From NCBI GenBank assembly GCA_050700495.1, contig JBOHHF010000388.1, positions 1-9,880 of the forward strand: a stretch of DNA of 9,880 bases, given 5' to 3'. Shown piece by piece: positions 1 to 6,267 of this stretch. The stretch's first letter is position 1. Every line of letters starts with the position of its first letter. The translations under genes and the position numbers were made by a program. The notes under the pieces were generated by a model. It saw only the letters and a program-made list of their open reading frames with translations. It had not been told where the DNA came from and did not search any database. The DNA is from GCA-003244245 sp050700495. Lineage in GTDB: Bacteria; Actinomycetota; Actinomycetes; Mycobacteriales; Pseudonocardiaceae.

Positions 1-20
1 GTGAGTGGCCGATCACTCAC
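1..20 (-). CDS. cysM: Possible 5' end of cysM (O-phosphoserine sulfhydrylase), cut by window edge
   Basis: A GTG at 20-18 on the minus strand overlaps the end of cysO by eight bases and opens a frame of six codons (V/M-S-D-R-P-L) before the window ends. In M. tuberculosis and many relatives cysM directly follows cysO and encodes the enzyme that uses CysO thiocarboxylate with O-phosphoserine. The call rests on that gene order. The few residues visible do not identify the protein, and the true start may lie outside the window. Confidence 0.3.
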
Positions 21-300
21 GAGTGGCGGAGCCGCCGGCAACGGCCGGCAGGATGGTGACGTTGTCACCGTCATTCACCGCAGCCTCGAGACCCCCGACG
101 AAGCGCACGTCCTCGTCGTTGACGTAGACATTGACGAAGCGGTGCAGCGATCCCTCTTTCACCAGCCGGGTCTTGATCCCCGAGTGCCGGGTCTCCAGGT
201 CCTCGATCACCTCGCCGACATTGGAGCCCGACGCTTCCACAGATTTCTCCCCCCCGGTGTGGGTGCGCAGAATGGTGGGGATGGAGACGGTGACGGCCAT
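13..300 (-). CDS. cysO: CysO, ubiquitin-like sulfur carrier protein (MoaD/ThiS family)
   Basis: Small beta-grasp sulfur carrier of 95 residues. Its C-terminal Gly-Gly is converted to a thiocarboxylate that donates sulfur to CysM-bound O-phosphoserine, giving a CysO-cysteine adduct. The sequence is CysO-like throughout: VTVSIPTILR near the N-terminus, FVNVYVNDEDVRF in the middle and TILPAVAGG near the end. The ATG at 300 is chosen because AGGAGGAT lies just upstream and the protein then aligns with known CysO starts. An ATG-less extension to 351 has no support. The gene follows mec by 94 bases on the same strand. The odd feature is that the frame does not stop after Gly-Gly: five more residues (S-A-T-R-E) follow. 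M. tuberculosis CysO ends at Gly-Gly, so this form would need trimming before activation, most simply by the JAMM protease Mec next door. Confidence 0.93.
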   Translation of the reverse strand: MAVTVSIPTILRTHTGGEKSVEASGSNVGEVIEDLETRHSGIKTRLVKEGSLHRFVNVYVNDEDVRFVGGLEAAVNDGDNVTILPAVAGGSATRE

Positions 301-394
301 TGTCAGATCCTCCTGTAGGTGCGGGCGACTCACCAGTGCCTCTACGCACAACTGCCCCCCGTTTCATTCCGAAGACTGCACGAGTCGGCGTGCC

Positions 395-853
395 TCAGTG
401 TGCGTCGGGGACGTCGTCGGCGCCGGTATGGGAGAACATGTACGATTCCACAACCTCGACCGGCTCCTCGGTGACCTCGCCGTCGACGATGCGGTAGGAA
501 CGCAGCTCGTGGGTGTCCGGATCGCGGGTGGACACCAGCACGTAATGTGCGTCGGGGTAACCCCACGCTCTGGCGACGTCGGTGCGCGAAGGGTAGGCCT
601 CGGTGGCGGTGTGCGAGTGATAGATCACCACCCGCTCCTCGTCCCGGGATTGCAGCTCTTGCTCAAGCCGCAGATCTTCCATCGAGTCGAACTCGTAGAA
701 GGTCATCGAACGTGCGGCATTGATCATCTCGACGAATCGCTCCGGGCGGTCGGAGCCAACCGAGCCCGTGAGGACACCACACGCCTCATCCGGATGGTCC
801 CTACGGGCATGCCGCACCATCGCGTCGACGAGGTCACGGCGGATCGTCAGCAC
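395..853 (-). CDS. mec: Mec, JAMM/MPN+ zinc protease acting on CysO-cysteine
   Basis: Zinc metallopeptidase of the JAB1/MPN/Mov34 family, 152 residues, close to the 146 of M. tuberculosis Mec (Rv1334). Mec hydrolyses the CysO-cysteine adduct, releasing cysteine and regenerating the carrier. The JAMM motif is complete: Glu23 in DEACG, His79 and His81 in YHSHTATEAYPSRTD, Ser89 and Asp92. The strings AHYVLVSTRDP and RSYRIVDGEVTEEPV are typical of the family. The start is a GTG at 853. A stop codon (863-865) lies immediately upstream in the same frame, so no longer version is possible. GGATGAAGG precedes the start. The gene begins nine bases after the DUF2017 stop and is followed by cysO, so the three are presumably co-transcribed. 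Given the tailed CysO here, Mec may also act as a maturation protease. That second role is inferred. Confidence 0.95.
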   Translation of the reverse strand: MLTIRRDLVDAMVRHARRDHPDEACGVLTGSVGSDRPERFVEMINAARSMTFYEFDSMEDLRLEQELQSRDEERVVIYHSHTATEAYPSRTDVARAWGYPDAHYVLVSTRDPDTHELRSYRIVDGEVTEEPVEVVESYMFSHTGADDVPDAH

Positions 854-862
854 GCCTTCATC

Positions 863-1399
863 CTACGTGCCGGAGACGGCCTGAATCAGGGATTCCTGCA
901 CCCAGGTCAGCCAGTGGTACACGCCCAGGTGCGGCGCACGGGGGTCGTCGGGGGGCACCTCGTCGGGCATGTCCTCGGTGACCTCGAGCACGGTGCCCAG
1001 GGCCAAGCGGACGTCGTTGAGCGCGGCGAGCCACGCCTGCGCCTGCTCATCGGACAGCCGCACCCGGCCACCCCGCGCCGGGCAGGTGTCCAGCACGACG
1101 TTGGCCACTCCGTCCTTGACGGCGACCAACTCGGGCTCGTGCAGCGCGCGCAGGCCGCCGGACAGTGTGGCGTCGTCGCGGTGGAAATCGGGCAGCAACC
1201 GGGATAGCACGCGGTCATCGGGAGCGGTGGTGGGGCCGGCGATGATGCCGGTGATCTGGGCGAGCTCGTCCTGCGGGGTCGCCGCAACCCGGGCTCCGAG
1301 CATGTCGCGGACCTGGCCGACCAGCCCGCGCAGCAGCCCTGCCTCCCGCTCGGATAGCACGGTCGTCACGAGCCCTCGGCTGCGCCGCCAGCCGTTCAT
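863..1399 (-). CDS. DUF2017 family protein (Rv1332-like)
   Basis: Protein of 178 residues matching the actinobacterial DUF2017 family, recalled from Rv1332. Shared features are EAGLLRGLVGQV near residues 18-29, the block DELAQITGI, RLLPDFHRDD, LHEPELV, and the C-terminal NDVRLALGT and VYHWLTWVQESL segments. The biochemical role of the family is unknown. Its near-universal position beside clpS suggests a link to ClpS/ClpP proteolysis or to the cysteine genes downstream, but nothing in the sequence proves that. The ATG at 1399 overlaps the clpS stop in an ATGA, which points to translational coupling. The frame is open much further upstream but that part is antisense to pncB and rich in unlikely residues, so it is excluded. 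In M. tuberculosis a DmpA-like peptidase gene (Rv1333) lies between this gene and mec. Here only nine bases separate them. Confidence 0.88.
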   Translation of the reverse strand: MNGWRRSRGLVTTVLSEREAGLLRGLVGQVRDMLGARVAATPQDELAQITGIIAGPTTAPDDRVLSRLLPDFHRDDATLSGGLRALHEPELVAVKDGVANVVLDTCPARGGRVRLSDEQAQAWLAALNDVRLALGTVLEVTEDMPDEVPPDDPRAPHLGVYHWLTWVQESLIQAVSGT

Positions 1400-1695
1400 G
1401 CGTCCCGCTGCATGGTCGCCCAGAGCCCGGCACCGTGCAGCTTTGCGACGTCGATCTCCACCTTGTCCCGGGAACCCGTGGTCACGACGGCCCGACCCTT
1501 GTGATGCACGTCGAGCATCAACCTGGTCGCCTCGTCCCGGCTGTATCCGAAGAGCTTCTGGAATACGTAAGTGACATAGGACATGAGGTTCACCGGGTCG
1601 TTCCAGACGATCGTCAGCCACGGCCGGTCCTCGGTTGCGGCCTCGTCCACCGCTGGGTCGACCTGGGTCTGCTCCAGTTCGACGGGTGTAGTCAT
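1396..1695 (-). CDS. clpS: ClpS, ATP-dependent Clp protease adaptor
   Basis: Adaptor of 99 residues that delivers N-degron substrates to ClpC/ClpA-ClpP in the cytoplasm. The family core is clear: IVWNDPVNLMSYV at residues 29-41 (the N-degron pocket Asn32-Asp33), VFQKLFGYS at 44-52, and MLDVHHKGRAVV at 60-71 with the substrate-binding His. Residues 1-25 form the usual acidic, disordered N-terminal extension. The start at 1695 is the first ATG that retains this extension. It lies 40 bases from the pncB start in a divergent arrangement, so the two promoters must overlap or face away within a very short spacer. No strong Shine-Dalgarno sequence is visible. clpS is the first gene of the clpS-DUF2017-mec-cysO set. 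Confidence 0.95.
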   Translation of the reverse strand: MTTPVELEQTQVDPAVDEAATEDRPWLTIVWNDPVNLMSYVTYVFQKLFGYSRDEATRLMLDVHHKGRAVVTTGSRDKVEIDVAKLHGAGLWATMQRDA

Positions 1696-1735
1696 GACTC
1701 AATGTTCCCACCAAGACAAGCCCTACGCTCTGGCG

Positions 1736-3019
1736 ATGCCCACTGTGCGCGGGGACAGCACGGCGCTGCTCACCGACCAGTACGCACTGACGATGCTCGC
1801 CAGTGCGCTGGCTGGCGGTTCGGCCCTCCGACACTGCACCTTCGAGGTCTTCGCCCGCGGACTGGGCGGCCACCGTTACGGCATCGTCGCCGGTATCCCC
1901 CGGCTGCTCGACGCGGTGGCCCGATTCCGGTTCGGAGACGAGCAACTGGCGTTCCTGACGCGCATGCTGGACCCGCACACTGTGGGCTGGCTGGCCGGCT
2001 ACCGGTTCCACGGCGACATCGACGGCTACCCCGAGGGCGAGCTGTATTTCCCCGGCTCCCCGGTGCTAGCTGTCACCGGCAGCTTCGCCGAGGCGGTGGT
2101 GCTTGAGACGCTGGTGCTGTCGGTGCTCAACCACGACTGCGCAGTGGCCGGTGCGGCAGCCAGGATGGCGAGCGCTGCCGGCGACCGGCCGTTGGTGGAG
2201 ATGGGCGGTCGCCGCACCCATGAGGAAGCCGCGGTGGCGGCGGCCCGCGCGGCCTACCTGGCCGGCTTCGCTGCGACGTCCAACCTGGCCGCCGGTCAGC
2301 GCTACAACATCCCCACCACAGGCACCGCGGCGCATGCCTTCACCTTGTTGTACAACAGCGAGGCGGATGCCTTCGCCGCGCAGGTCGAGGCGCTGGGTAT
2401 CGACACCACCTTGCTGGTGGACACCTACGACATCACCCGCGGCATCGCCACCGCGATCGAGGTCGCCGGCCCGCGGCTGCGGGCGATCCGGATCGACTCG
2501 GGGGATCTCGGGGAGCTGGCCCGGCAGGCTCGTGCGCAACTCGACCGGCTAGGCGCGCCGGACGTGCAGATCGTGGTCTCCGGCGATCTGAACGAGTACT
2601 CGATCGCAGCACTGCGCGTCGAGCCGGTGGACTCTTACGGAGTAGGCACCTCGGTGGTGACCGGCTCGGGCGTGCCGACCGCCGGAATGGTCTACAAGCT
2701 GGTCGAGGTCGACAGCCGGCCGGTGGCCAAGCGCAGCGCATCCAAGGAGTCTCGGGGTGGGGCCAAGAGTGCCCTGCGCCGGTATGAACCCAGCGGCACC
2801 GCCATTGAGGAGGTGGTCTTCCCGCGAAGGTGGCAGCCAGAGCTTGGGGAGCGTGACCGGCTGCTGCCAATGCCGCTGCTGCGAAACGGCCAGCCGGTCG
2901 CCGAGCTACCCACTCTGCAGCAGGGCCGGGAGCGGGTCCGGGCGGCGCTGCACAGCATGCCGTGGGAAGGCCTCAAGCTCTCCCGTGGGGAGCCGGCCAT
3001 CCCCACGGTGTTCGCCTGA
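1736..3019 (+). CDS. pncB: Nicotinate phosphoribosyltransferase
   Basis: NAD salvage enzyme that joins nicotinate and PRPP, with ATP hydrolysis, to give nicotinate mononucleotide. The protein is 427 residues if the ATG at 1736 is used, similar to M. tuberculosis PncB1 (448). Typical features are ALLTDQYALTML near the N-terminus, FEVFARGLGG, the loop TTGTAAHAF carrying His200 (the residue phosphorylated in the family), RIDSGDLGELA, VVSGDLNEYSI and GVGTSVVTGSG near the PRPP-binding end. An upstream in-frame ATG at 1694 would add 14 residues and overlap the clpS start, so 1736 is preferred on family length. GTG at 1745 is out of the conserved region and cannot be excluded. The gene is divergent from clpS and convergent with the acp gene. 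Its stop codon lies inside the first unit of a 16-bp tandem repeat. Confidence 0.93.
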   Translation: MPTVRGDSTALLTDQYALTMLASALAGGSALRHCTFEVFARGLGGHRYGIVAGIPRLLDAVARFRFGDEQLAFLTRMLDPHTVGWLAGYRFHGDIDGYPEGELYFPGSPVLAVTGSFAEAVVLETLVLSVLNHDCAVAGAAARMASAAGDRPLVEMGGRRTHEEAAVAAARAAYLAGFAATSNLAAGQRYNIPTTGTAAHAFTLLYNSEADAFAAQVEALGIDTTLLVDTYDITRGIATAIEVAGPRLRAIRIDSGDLGELARQARAQLDRLGAPDVQIVVSGDLNEYSIAALRVEPVDSYGVGTSVVTGSGVPTAGMVYKLVEVDSRPVAKRSASKESRGGAKSALRRYEPSGTAIEEVVFPRRWQPELGERDRLLPMPLLRNGQPVAELPTLQQGRERVRAALHSMPWEGLKLSRGEPAIPTVFA

Positions 3020-3058
3020 CGAGGTGTTCGCCTGACGAGGTGTTCGCCTGACGAGGTG
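3007..3058. repeat. 16-bp tandem repeat, three full copies plus four bases, spanning the pncB stop
   Basis: The unit GGTGTTCGCCTGACGA occurs exactly three times at 3007-3022, 3023-3038 and 3039-3054, followed by GGTG. The pncB stop codon TGA (3017-3019) is in the first unit, so copy number cannot alter the protein. The identity of the copies suggests recent slippage. Beyond it, CGAGG (3052-3056) and CCTCG (3069-3073) could form a weak hairpin. No convincing terminator is seen between the convergent pncB and acp genes. Confidence 0.95.
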
Positions 3059-3111
3059 AAATCAACTCCCTCGCCAACCTGTCAGGGCAGCAACGGCACA
3101 CTTCCGTCCGA
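3020..3111. other. Convergent intergenic region between pncB and acp
   Basis: 92 bases. The first half is the tandem repeat. The remainder shows no open frame and only a weak five-base-pair hairpin (3052-3056 with 3069-3073). It marks the boundary between the conserved housekeeping block and the accessory cassette. Confidence 0.5.
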
Positions 3112-3348
3112 TCACGCTGCGGCCTTCGCTCGGACCAGTTCGGCGGCCTCCATGAGGGTCTGTCCCTTCGTGAGCTCGTCGTCCGCGACCACTACGCCGA
3201 GACGTGACTCCAGGATGACGGCGAGCTCGACGAGCACGAGCGAGTCCACCTCGAGCGAGTCGAACGTCGCGTCGAGCTGGACGGCGTCGGCTGGGATCTG
3301 GAACTTGTCGACCAGCAGGTCGATGATCAGTGCAGAGACCGGATCCAT
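3112..3348 (-). CDS. Acyl carrier protein
   Basis: Stand-alone ACP of 78 residues. The phosphopantetheine attachment site is Ser36 in the motif LEVDSLVLVEL (residues 32-42), preceded by the usual first helix. The rest of the fold follows with EDE-like acidic residues (ADDEL) before the last helix. The ATG at 3348 is chosen because GGGGA lies upstream and the protein then has normal ACP length. The frame to 3414 overlaps fabH and has no ribosome binding site. It starts 41 bases after the fabH stop and is the last gene of the avrD-kinase-fabH-acp set. It would carry the acyl or beta-ketoacyl chain made by the ketosynthase. The DSL serine motif resembles secondary-metabolism carriers as much as the primary fatty acid ACP. 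Dedicated use by the cassette is inferred from position. Confidence 0.92.
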   Translation of the reverse strand: MDPVSALIIDLLVDKFQIPADAVQLDATFDSLEVDSLVLVELAVILESRLGVVVADDELTKGQTLMEAAELVRAKAAA

Positions 3349-3389
3349 TGGTTCCCCTCGGAAAGGCGTCGCCTGCGCGACGCAGTTGG

Positions 3390-4412
3390 TCATGTGATGT
3401 GCAGGTCCGGCCACCTGAGCGTTGCCGAACCCCAGGTCAGTCCGCCGCCGAAGGCGGTGAGCAGCACCCGGTGACCGGCCTGGAGGCGCCCAGCCGCCGC
3501 AGCGTCCGCAAGGGCCAATGGGATCGATGCGGCCGAGGTGTTGCCGACCCGGTCGACGTTGATGACGGCGCGGCTGTGGGGTAGCCCAAGCTCGTCAGCG
3601 ACCGCGGTCAGGATTCGGATATTGGCCTGGTGACCGACGAACCAGTCCACCTCGTCGATGACCCAGCCGGTCCGGCCTAACACGATGCGAGCGGACTCGG
3701 TCATACGTATGACCGCGTTGCGAAACACCGCTGCACCCTGCATCGTGAAGTACTCGCTGCCCGGCTCCGGTGGGTTCGGGTCCGAACGCTGCCGAGAGCC
3801 GCCGGCCGGAACGATGATCAGCTGTGCGTTCGACCCATCGGACCCCAGATCGAACCCGAGCAACGCTCCCGGTTCGTCGGCTGCACCGGCGCGGAGCACG
3901 ATCGCCCCCGCGCCGTCTCCGAAGATCGCTGCGGTCGTCCGATCCTCCGGGTTGATGATCGTCGTGAACGCCTCCGCTCCGATAACTAACACTCGCTCGA
4001 CGTGACCTGCCGCGATGGCACCAGCGCCCACCGCAAGCCCGTACACGAATCCGGAGCAGACCGCGGCAACGTCAAACGCGGCAACACCACGCAGGCCTAA
4101 CCGGGTCGCGACCTCAGGGGCGGTGGCCGGACACCGGTGATCCGGCGTCGTGGTGGCCAGCACCACCATGTCCGCGCCCTCTACGCCGTTGTGCGCGGCG
4201 GATTTTATGGCGAGTGCGCCCGCGTCGACCGCGAGATCGCTGGTCGCTTCGCCCGGCTCCACCACATGTCGCTGCCGGATACCGGTGCGGCGCCGGATCC
4301 ACTCGTCGGAGGTGTCGAGACGGGCGGCGAGCATGTCGTTGGTGACCACCCGCGACGGAACGGTGGCCCCGAGCCCGGCGACCACCGCCGCCCTCGGACT
4401 GGGTTGTTGCAT
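3390..4412 (-). CDS. Beta-ketoacyl-ACP synthase III (FabH-like)
   Basis: Thiolase-fold condensing enzyme of 340 residues that joins an acyl-CoA starter with malonyl-ACP to give a beta-ketoacyl-ACP. The triad is intact: Cys119 in AAVCSGF, His261 in GHQAN and Asn291 in GNTSAAS. DTSDEWIRRRTGI near residues 33-45 and the C-terminal FGGGLTWGSA are classic FabH signatures, so it is a true KASIII rather than a decarboxylating relative lacking the triad. Two ATGs open the frame. The second, at 4412, is chosen because GAGAGGGAG lies seven bases before it, whereas the ATG at 4430 has no Shine-Dalgarno sequence. It follows the P-loop protein by 33 bases and precedes acp by 41. With no ketoreductase, dehydratase or elongating ketosynthase nearby, the expected output is a beta-ketoacyl thioester, the type of acyl donor proposed for AvrD chemistry. 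Confidence 0.92.
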   Translation of the reverse strand: MQQPSPRAAVVAGLGATVPSRVVTNDMLAARLDTSDEWIRRRTGIRQRHVVEPGEATSDLAVDAGALAIKSAAHNGVEGADMVVLATTTPDHRCPATAPEVATRLGLRGVAAFDVAAVCSGFVYGLAVGAGAIAAGHVERVLVIGAEAFTTIINPEDRTTAAIFGDGAGAIVLRAGAADEPGALLGFDLGSDGSNAQLIIVPAGGSRQRSDPNPPEPGSEYFTMQGAAVFRNAVIRMTESARIVLGRTGWVIDEVDWFVGHQANIRILTAVADELGLPHSRAVINVDRVGNTSAASIPLALADAAAAGRLQAGHRVLLTAFGGGLTWGSATLRWPDLHIT

Positions 4413-4445
4413 CGTATACTCCCTCTCCATGGAAGGCCGGGCGGC

Positions 4446-5159
4446 TCAGATGGCGCCCGCCGTGACCCGCTCGGTTTCGGGCCGGACATCGAGCAGGTCG
4501 TATTCCCCTGTGGCAAGACGGATCGCCTCGTCGGTACTGACGACCGGCGTGAGGTGGAAGAGATCCACGATGCGCTCCAGGCGTTCGGGCATGGTGCCGC
4601 CGACGACGTGGTAGGGAATGCCCAGTTGGACGAGCGTCTCCAGGAGTCGCTGGTCGCACATCGATCGGAAGCGCTCATTGACCGGGCGGTGGCCGTCCGC
4701 GGCGAGCGGCAGCTCGTTCGGCAGGTGCACGAACGCGCTGAAGGTGCTCTTCACGTGGCGTTTGAGGGCCTCCCCCAGCTGGTCGATCACCTGTTCGAAG
4801 AACCGCAGCTCCTCGGTCAGCGGCACCCTCTCGACGTCCTTCAGGTGCACGGAGTCGTTCGGGTTCAACCCCACGATGACTCGCGCGCGACCGTAGATCC
4901 ACTCCTGCAGCGAGGAGCCGTCGGAAACGAACCCGTCCCACAGCCTGCTCTCGTGCACTGCGCGGTCAACATGGCGGACAACGATCATCTGAAGGAGCTC
5001 GGCGGCCGTGCACTGCTCGAGCGTCTTGCCCGGCGCCGCGTCGGGAAGGATCTCCCGCATAGTCTTCGCGCGGGTCCGGGGAATCCCGGTGTAGCGGGAC
5101 AACGCCATCGCGGTGATGGTCTTTCCCGATGAATATGTTCCTGAAATTCCTAGCCTCAT
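4446..5159 (-). CDS. P-loop ATP-binding protein, NadR-kinase-like (AAA_28 type)
   Basis: Cytoplasmic P-loop protein of 237 residues. Walker A is GTYSSGKT at 7-14, very near the N-terminus as in NadR-type small-molecule kinases. FVSDGSSLQEW at 77-87 would hold the Walker B acid (Asp80). FEQVIDQLG (121-129), FVHLPNELPLAADGHRP (143-159) and NERFR (161-165) look like the lid and substrate face. I recall similar ATP/GTP-binding proteins of unknown function in Streptomyces. The start at 5159 puts the P-loop at the usual place. The 56 upstream residues of the open frame are low-complexity and overlap avrD, so are excluded. The ribosome site is weak (AGGTG). It lies 64 bases after avrD and 33 before fabH. 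A role phosphorylating or nucleotidylating a sugar or butenolide intermediate is an inference. A regulatory ATPase is the alternative. Confidence 0.82.
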   Translation of the reverse strand: MRLGISGTYSSGKTITAMALSRYTGIPRTRAKTMREILPDAAPGKTLEQCTAAELLQMIVVRHVDRAVHESRLWDGFVSDGSSLQEWIYGRARVIVGLNPNDSVHLKDVERVPLTEELRFFEQVIDQLGEALKRHVKSTFSAFVHLPNELPLAADGHRPVNERFRSMCDQRLLETLVQLGIPYHVVGGTMPERLERIVDLFHLTPVVSTDEAIRLATGEYDLLDVRPETERVTAGAI

Positions 5160-5223
5160 GCCTACACCTGTTCTCGGAGTGGGCCGCGATACCGGCCACA
5201 TGGTCGATGGAAGCGAATGCTGA

Positions 5224-6267
5224 TCACTTACCGGGAGGGATGCGGTGGGCAACCGCGCAGCGGGTCTGCACGCCGCGGCAGGCGCCGAAGATGGTCGCAG
5301 TCCGCCAGGTCTCACCGCGGGCGACAATTCGCCTGCTGTCGACCAGCGTAACGCTCGCCGGGAAAGATCCGACGGCCCGACGGTGCGGTGAGTCGGTCCA
5401 AATCGTCGTGTTACGCATCCACAGTGTGTTGCTTTCGGCGCGCGGCACCCGGTCAGCCTCGTACAAGAGGACCTGTCCGAGCTGCAAGCTCGTCACGAAC
5501 GAGTCCAGCATTGAGACCGCCGCCACCGGCGCGGTATCAATCCTCCCGCGCCGAGCAACCTCGACGGGCTTCTCGACGCCGGGGTCAACGGTGACCACGG
5601 CCTCGGCGTGATCACCTGTGGCGTCCACCAGTACCTCCCGGACCGTCTGCCGCCGGTGCCGGTAGCCGTCGCCGTACCACCACGCGTTGTTTCCCCCGGG
5701 TCGGTCCACCAATGCGAGGGCGGGCGTCTCAACAGCCGACGTGGAGTTGGCTCCGCCGTGCTGGACTTCGCAGTGCACGGTCATTGCCGCGACGGCACCT
5801 TGCACCGTTGAGACGGACATGCCCGGCGAGCCGAGGATCGACTGGGTGCGAGTGATGGCCGCCTCGACGCAGAACTCGTCAAGCTCATCCTCCACGGGAG
5901 CAAGGCCAGCCTTGATATCGACCCGGCGCAGCCACGCCAACCCGTCATGCGCCACCAGCACACCACCGCGGGCGAGCGACAGCTCGGCCGCGCGCACACC
6001 TAGGATCAGGGCGTCAATGGTGGACAGGTGCGGTCGCAGCTGCGTCTCCTCGACCTTGCGAGACCAGTCCTCCGGATAGTCAACGGAGGCGGTTGCCCGC
6101 ACCGCGCCGAGCCCAATCGCCAGGTCGACGGGCTTGCTGCGCCATGAGTACCCGACCTTCCGAAAGCCAGAGCCGAAGAATCTCGTCGCGCTAGGACCGA
6201 GGTAGTCGTCCACCGAGTCCAAGTGGAGTGCCGTTCGCGGCTTCACGAGCGCATCGACAACGTTCAT
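5224..6267 (-). CDS. AvrD-family protein (syringolide-synthesis type)
   Basis: Protein of 347 residues that I assign to the AvrD family from recalled motifs: SVDDYLGP (18-25), RFFGSGF (29-35), YPEDWSRK (64-71) and RPHLSTIDALILG (78-90), followed by RRVDIKAG and PVEDELD. In Pseudomonas syringae, AvrD (about 311 residues) is sufficient for making syringolides, thought to form by condensing a beta-ketoacyl chain with a pentulose. Its exact reaction was inferred from product structure. No signal peptide or membrane segment is visible. The start at 6267 has AAAGGAG close upstream and overlaps the preceding accE-frame stop as ATGA. An in-frame ATG at 6321, also with a strong AAGGAG, would add 18 residues. 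Homology begins near residue 16 of the shorter form, so that is preferred. It heads the operon with the P-loop protein, fabH and acp. The family assignment needs a profile search. Confidence 0.7.
   Translation of the reverse strand: MNVVDALVKPRTALHLDSVDDYLGPSATRFFGSGFRKVGYSWRSKPVDLAIGLGAVRATASVDYPEDWSRKVEETQLRPHLSTIDALILGVRAAELSLARGGVLVAHDGLAWLRRVDIKAGLAPVEDELDEFCVEAAITRTQSILGSPGMSVSTVQGAVAAMTVHCEVQHGGANSTSAVETPALALVDRPGGNNAWWYGDGYRHRRQTVREVLVDATGDHAEAVVTVDPGVEKPVEVARRGRIDTAPVAAVSMLDSFVTSLQLGQVLLYEADRVPRAESNTLWMRNTTIWTDSPHRRAVGSFPASVTLVDSRRIVARGETWRTATIFGACRGVQTRCAVAHRIPPGK

Noticed and set aside
131..1207. Long plus-strand open frame of 358 codons
   Set aside because: It is antisense to cysO, mec and DUF2017, all of which have clear family motifs. 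Its length is the usual high-GC shadow effect.
1400..2011. Upstream extension of the DUF2017 frame to 2011
   Set aside because: It overlaps clpS and the antisense of pncB, has a low-complexity composition and no ribosome site. ATGA coupling at 1399 gives the real start.
2066..2539. Minus-strand frames opposite pncB
   Set aside because: These are antisense shadows of a well-conserved enzyme, with no recognisable motif or ribosome site.
4137..5132. Plus-strand open frame of 331 codons
   Set aside because: It is the complement of fabH and the P-loop gene, both with intact catalytic motifs.
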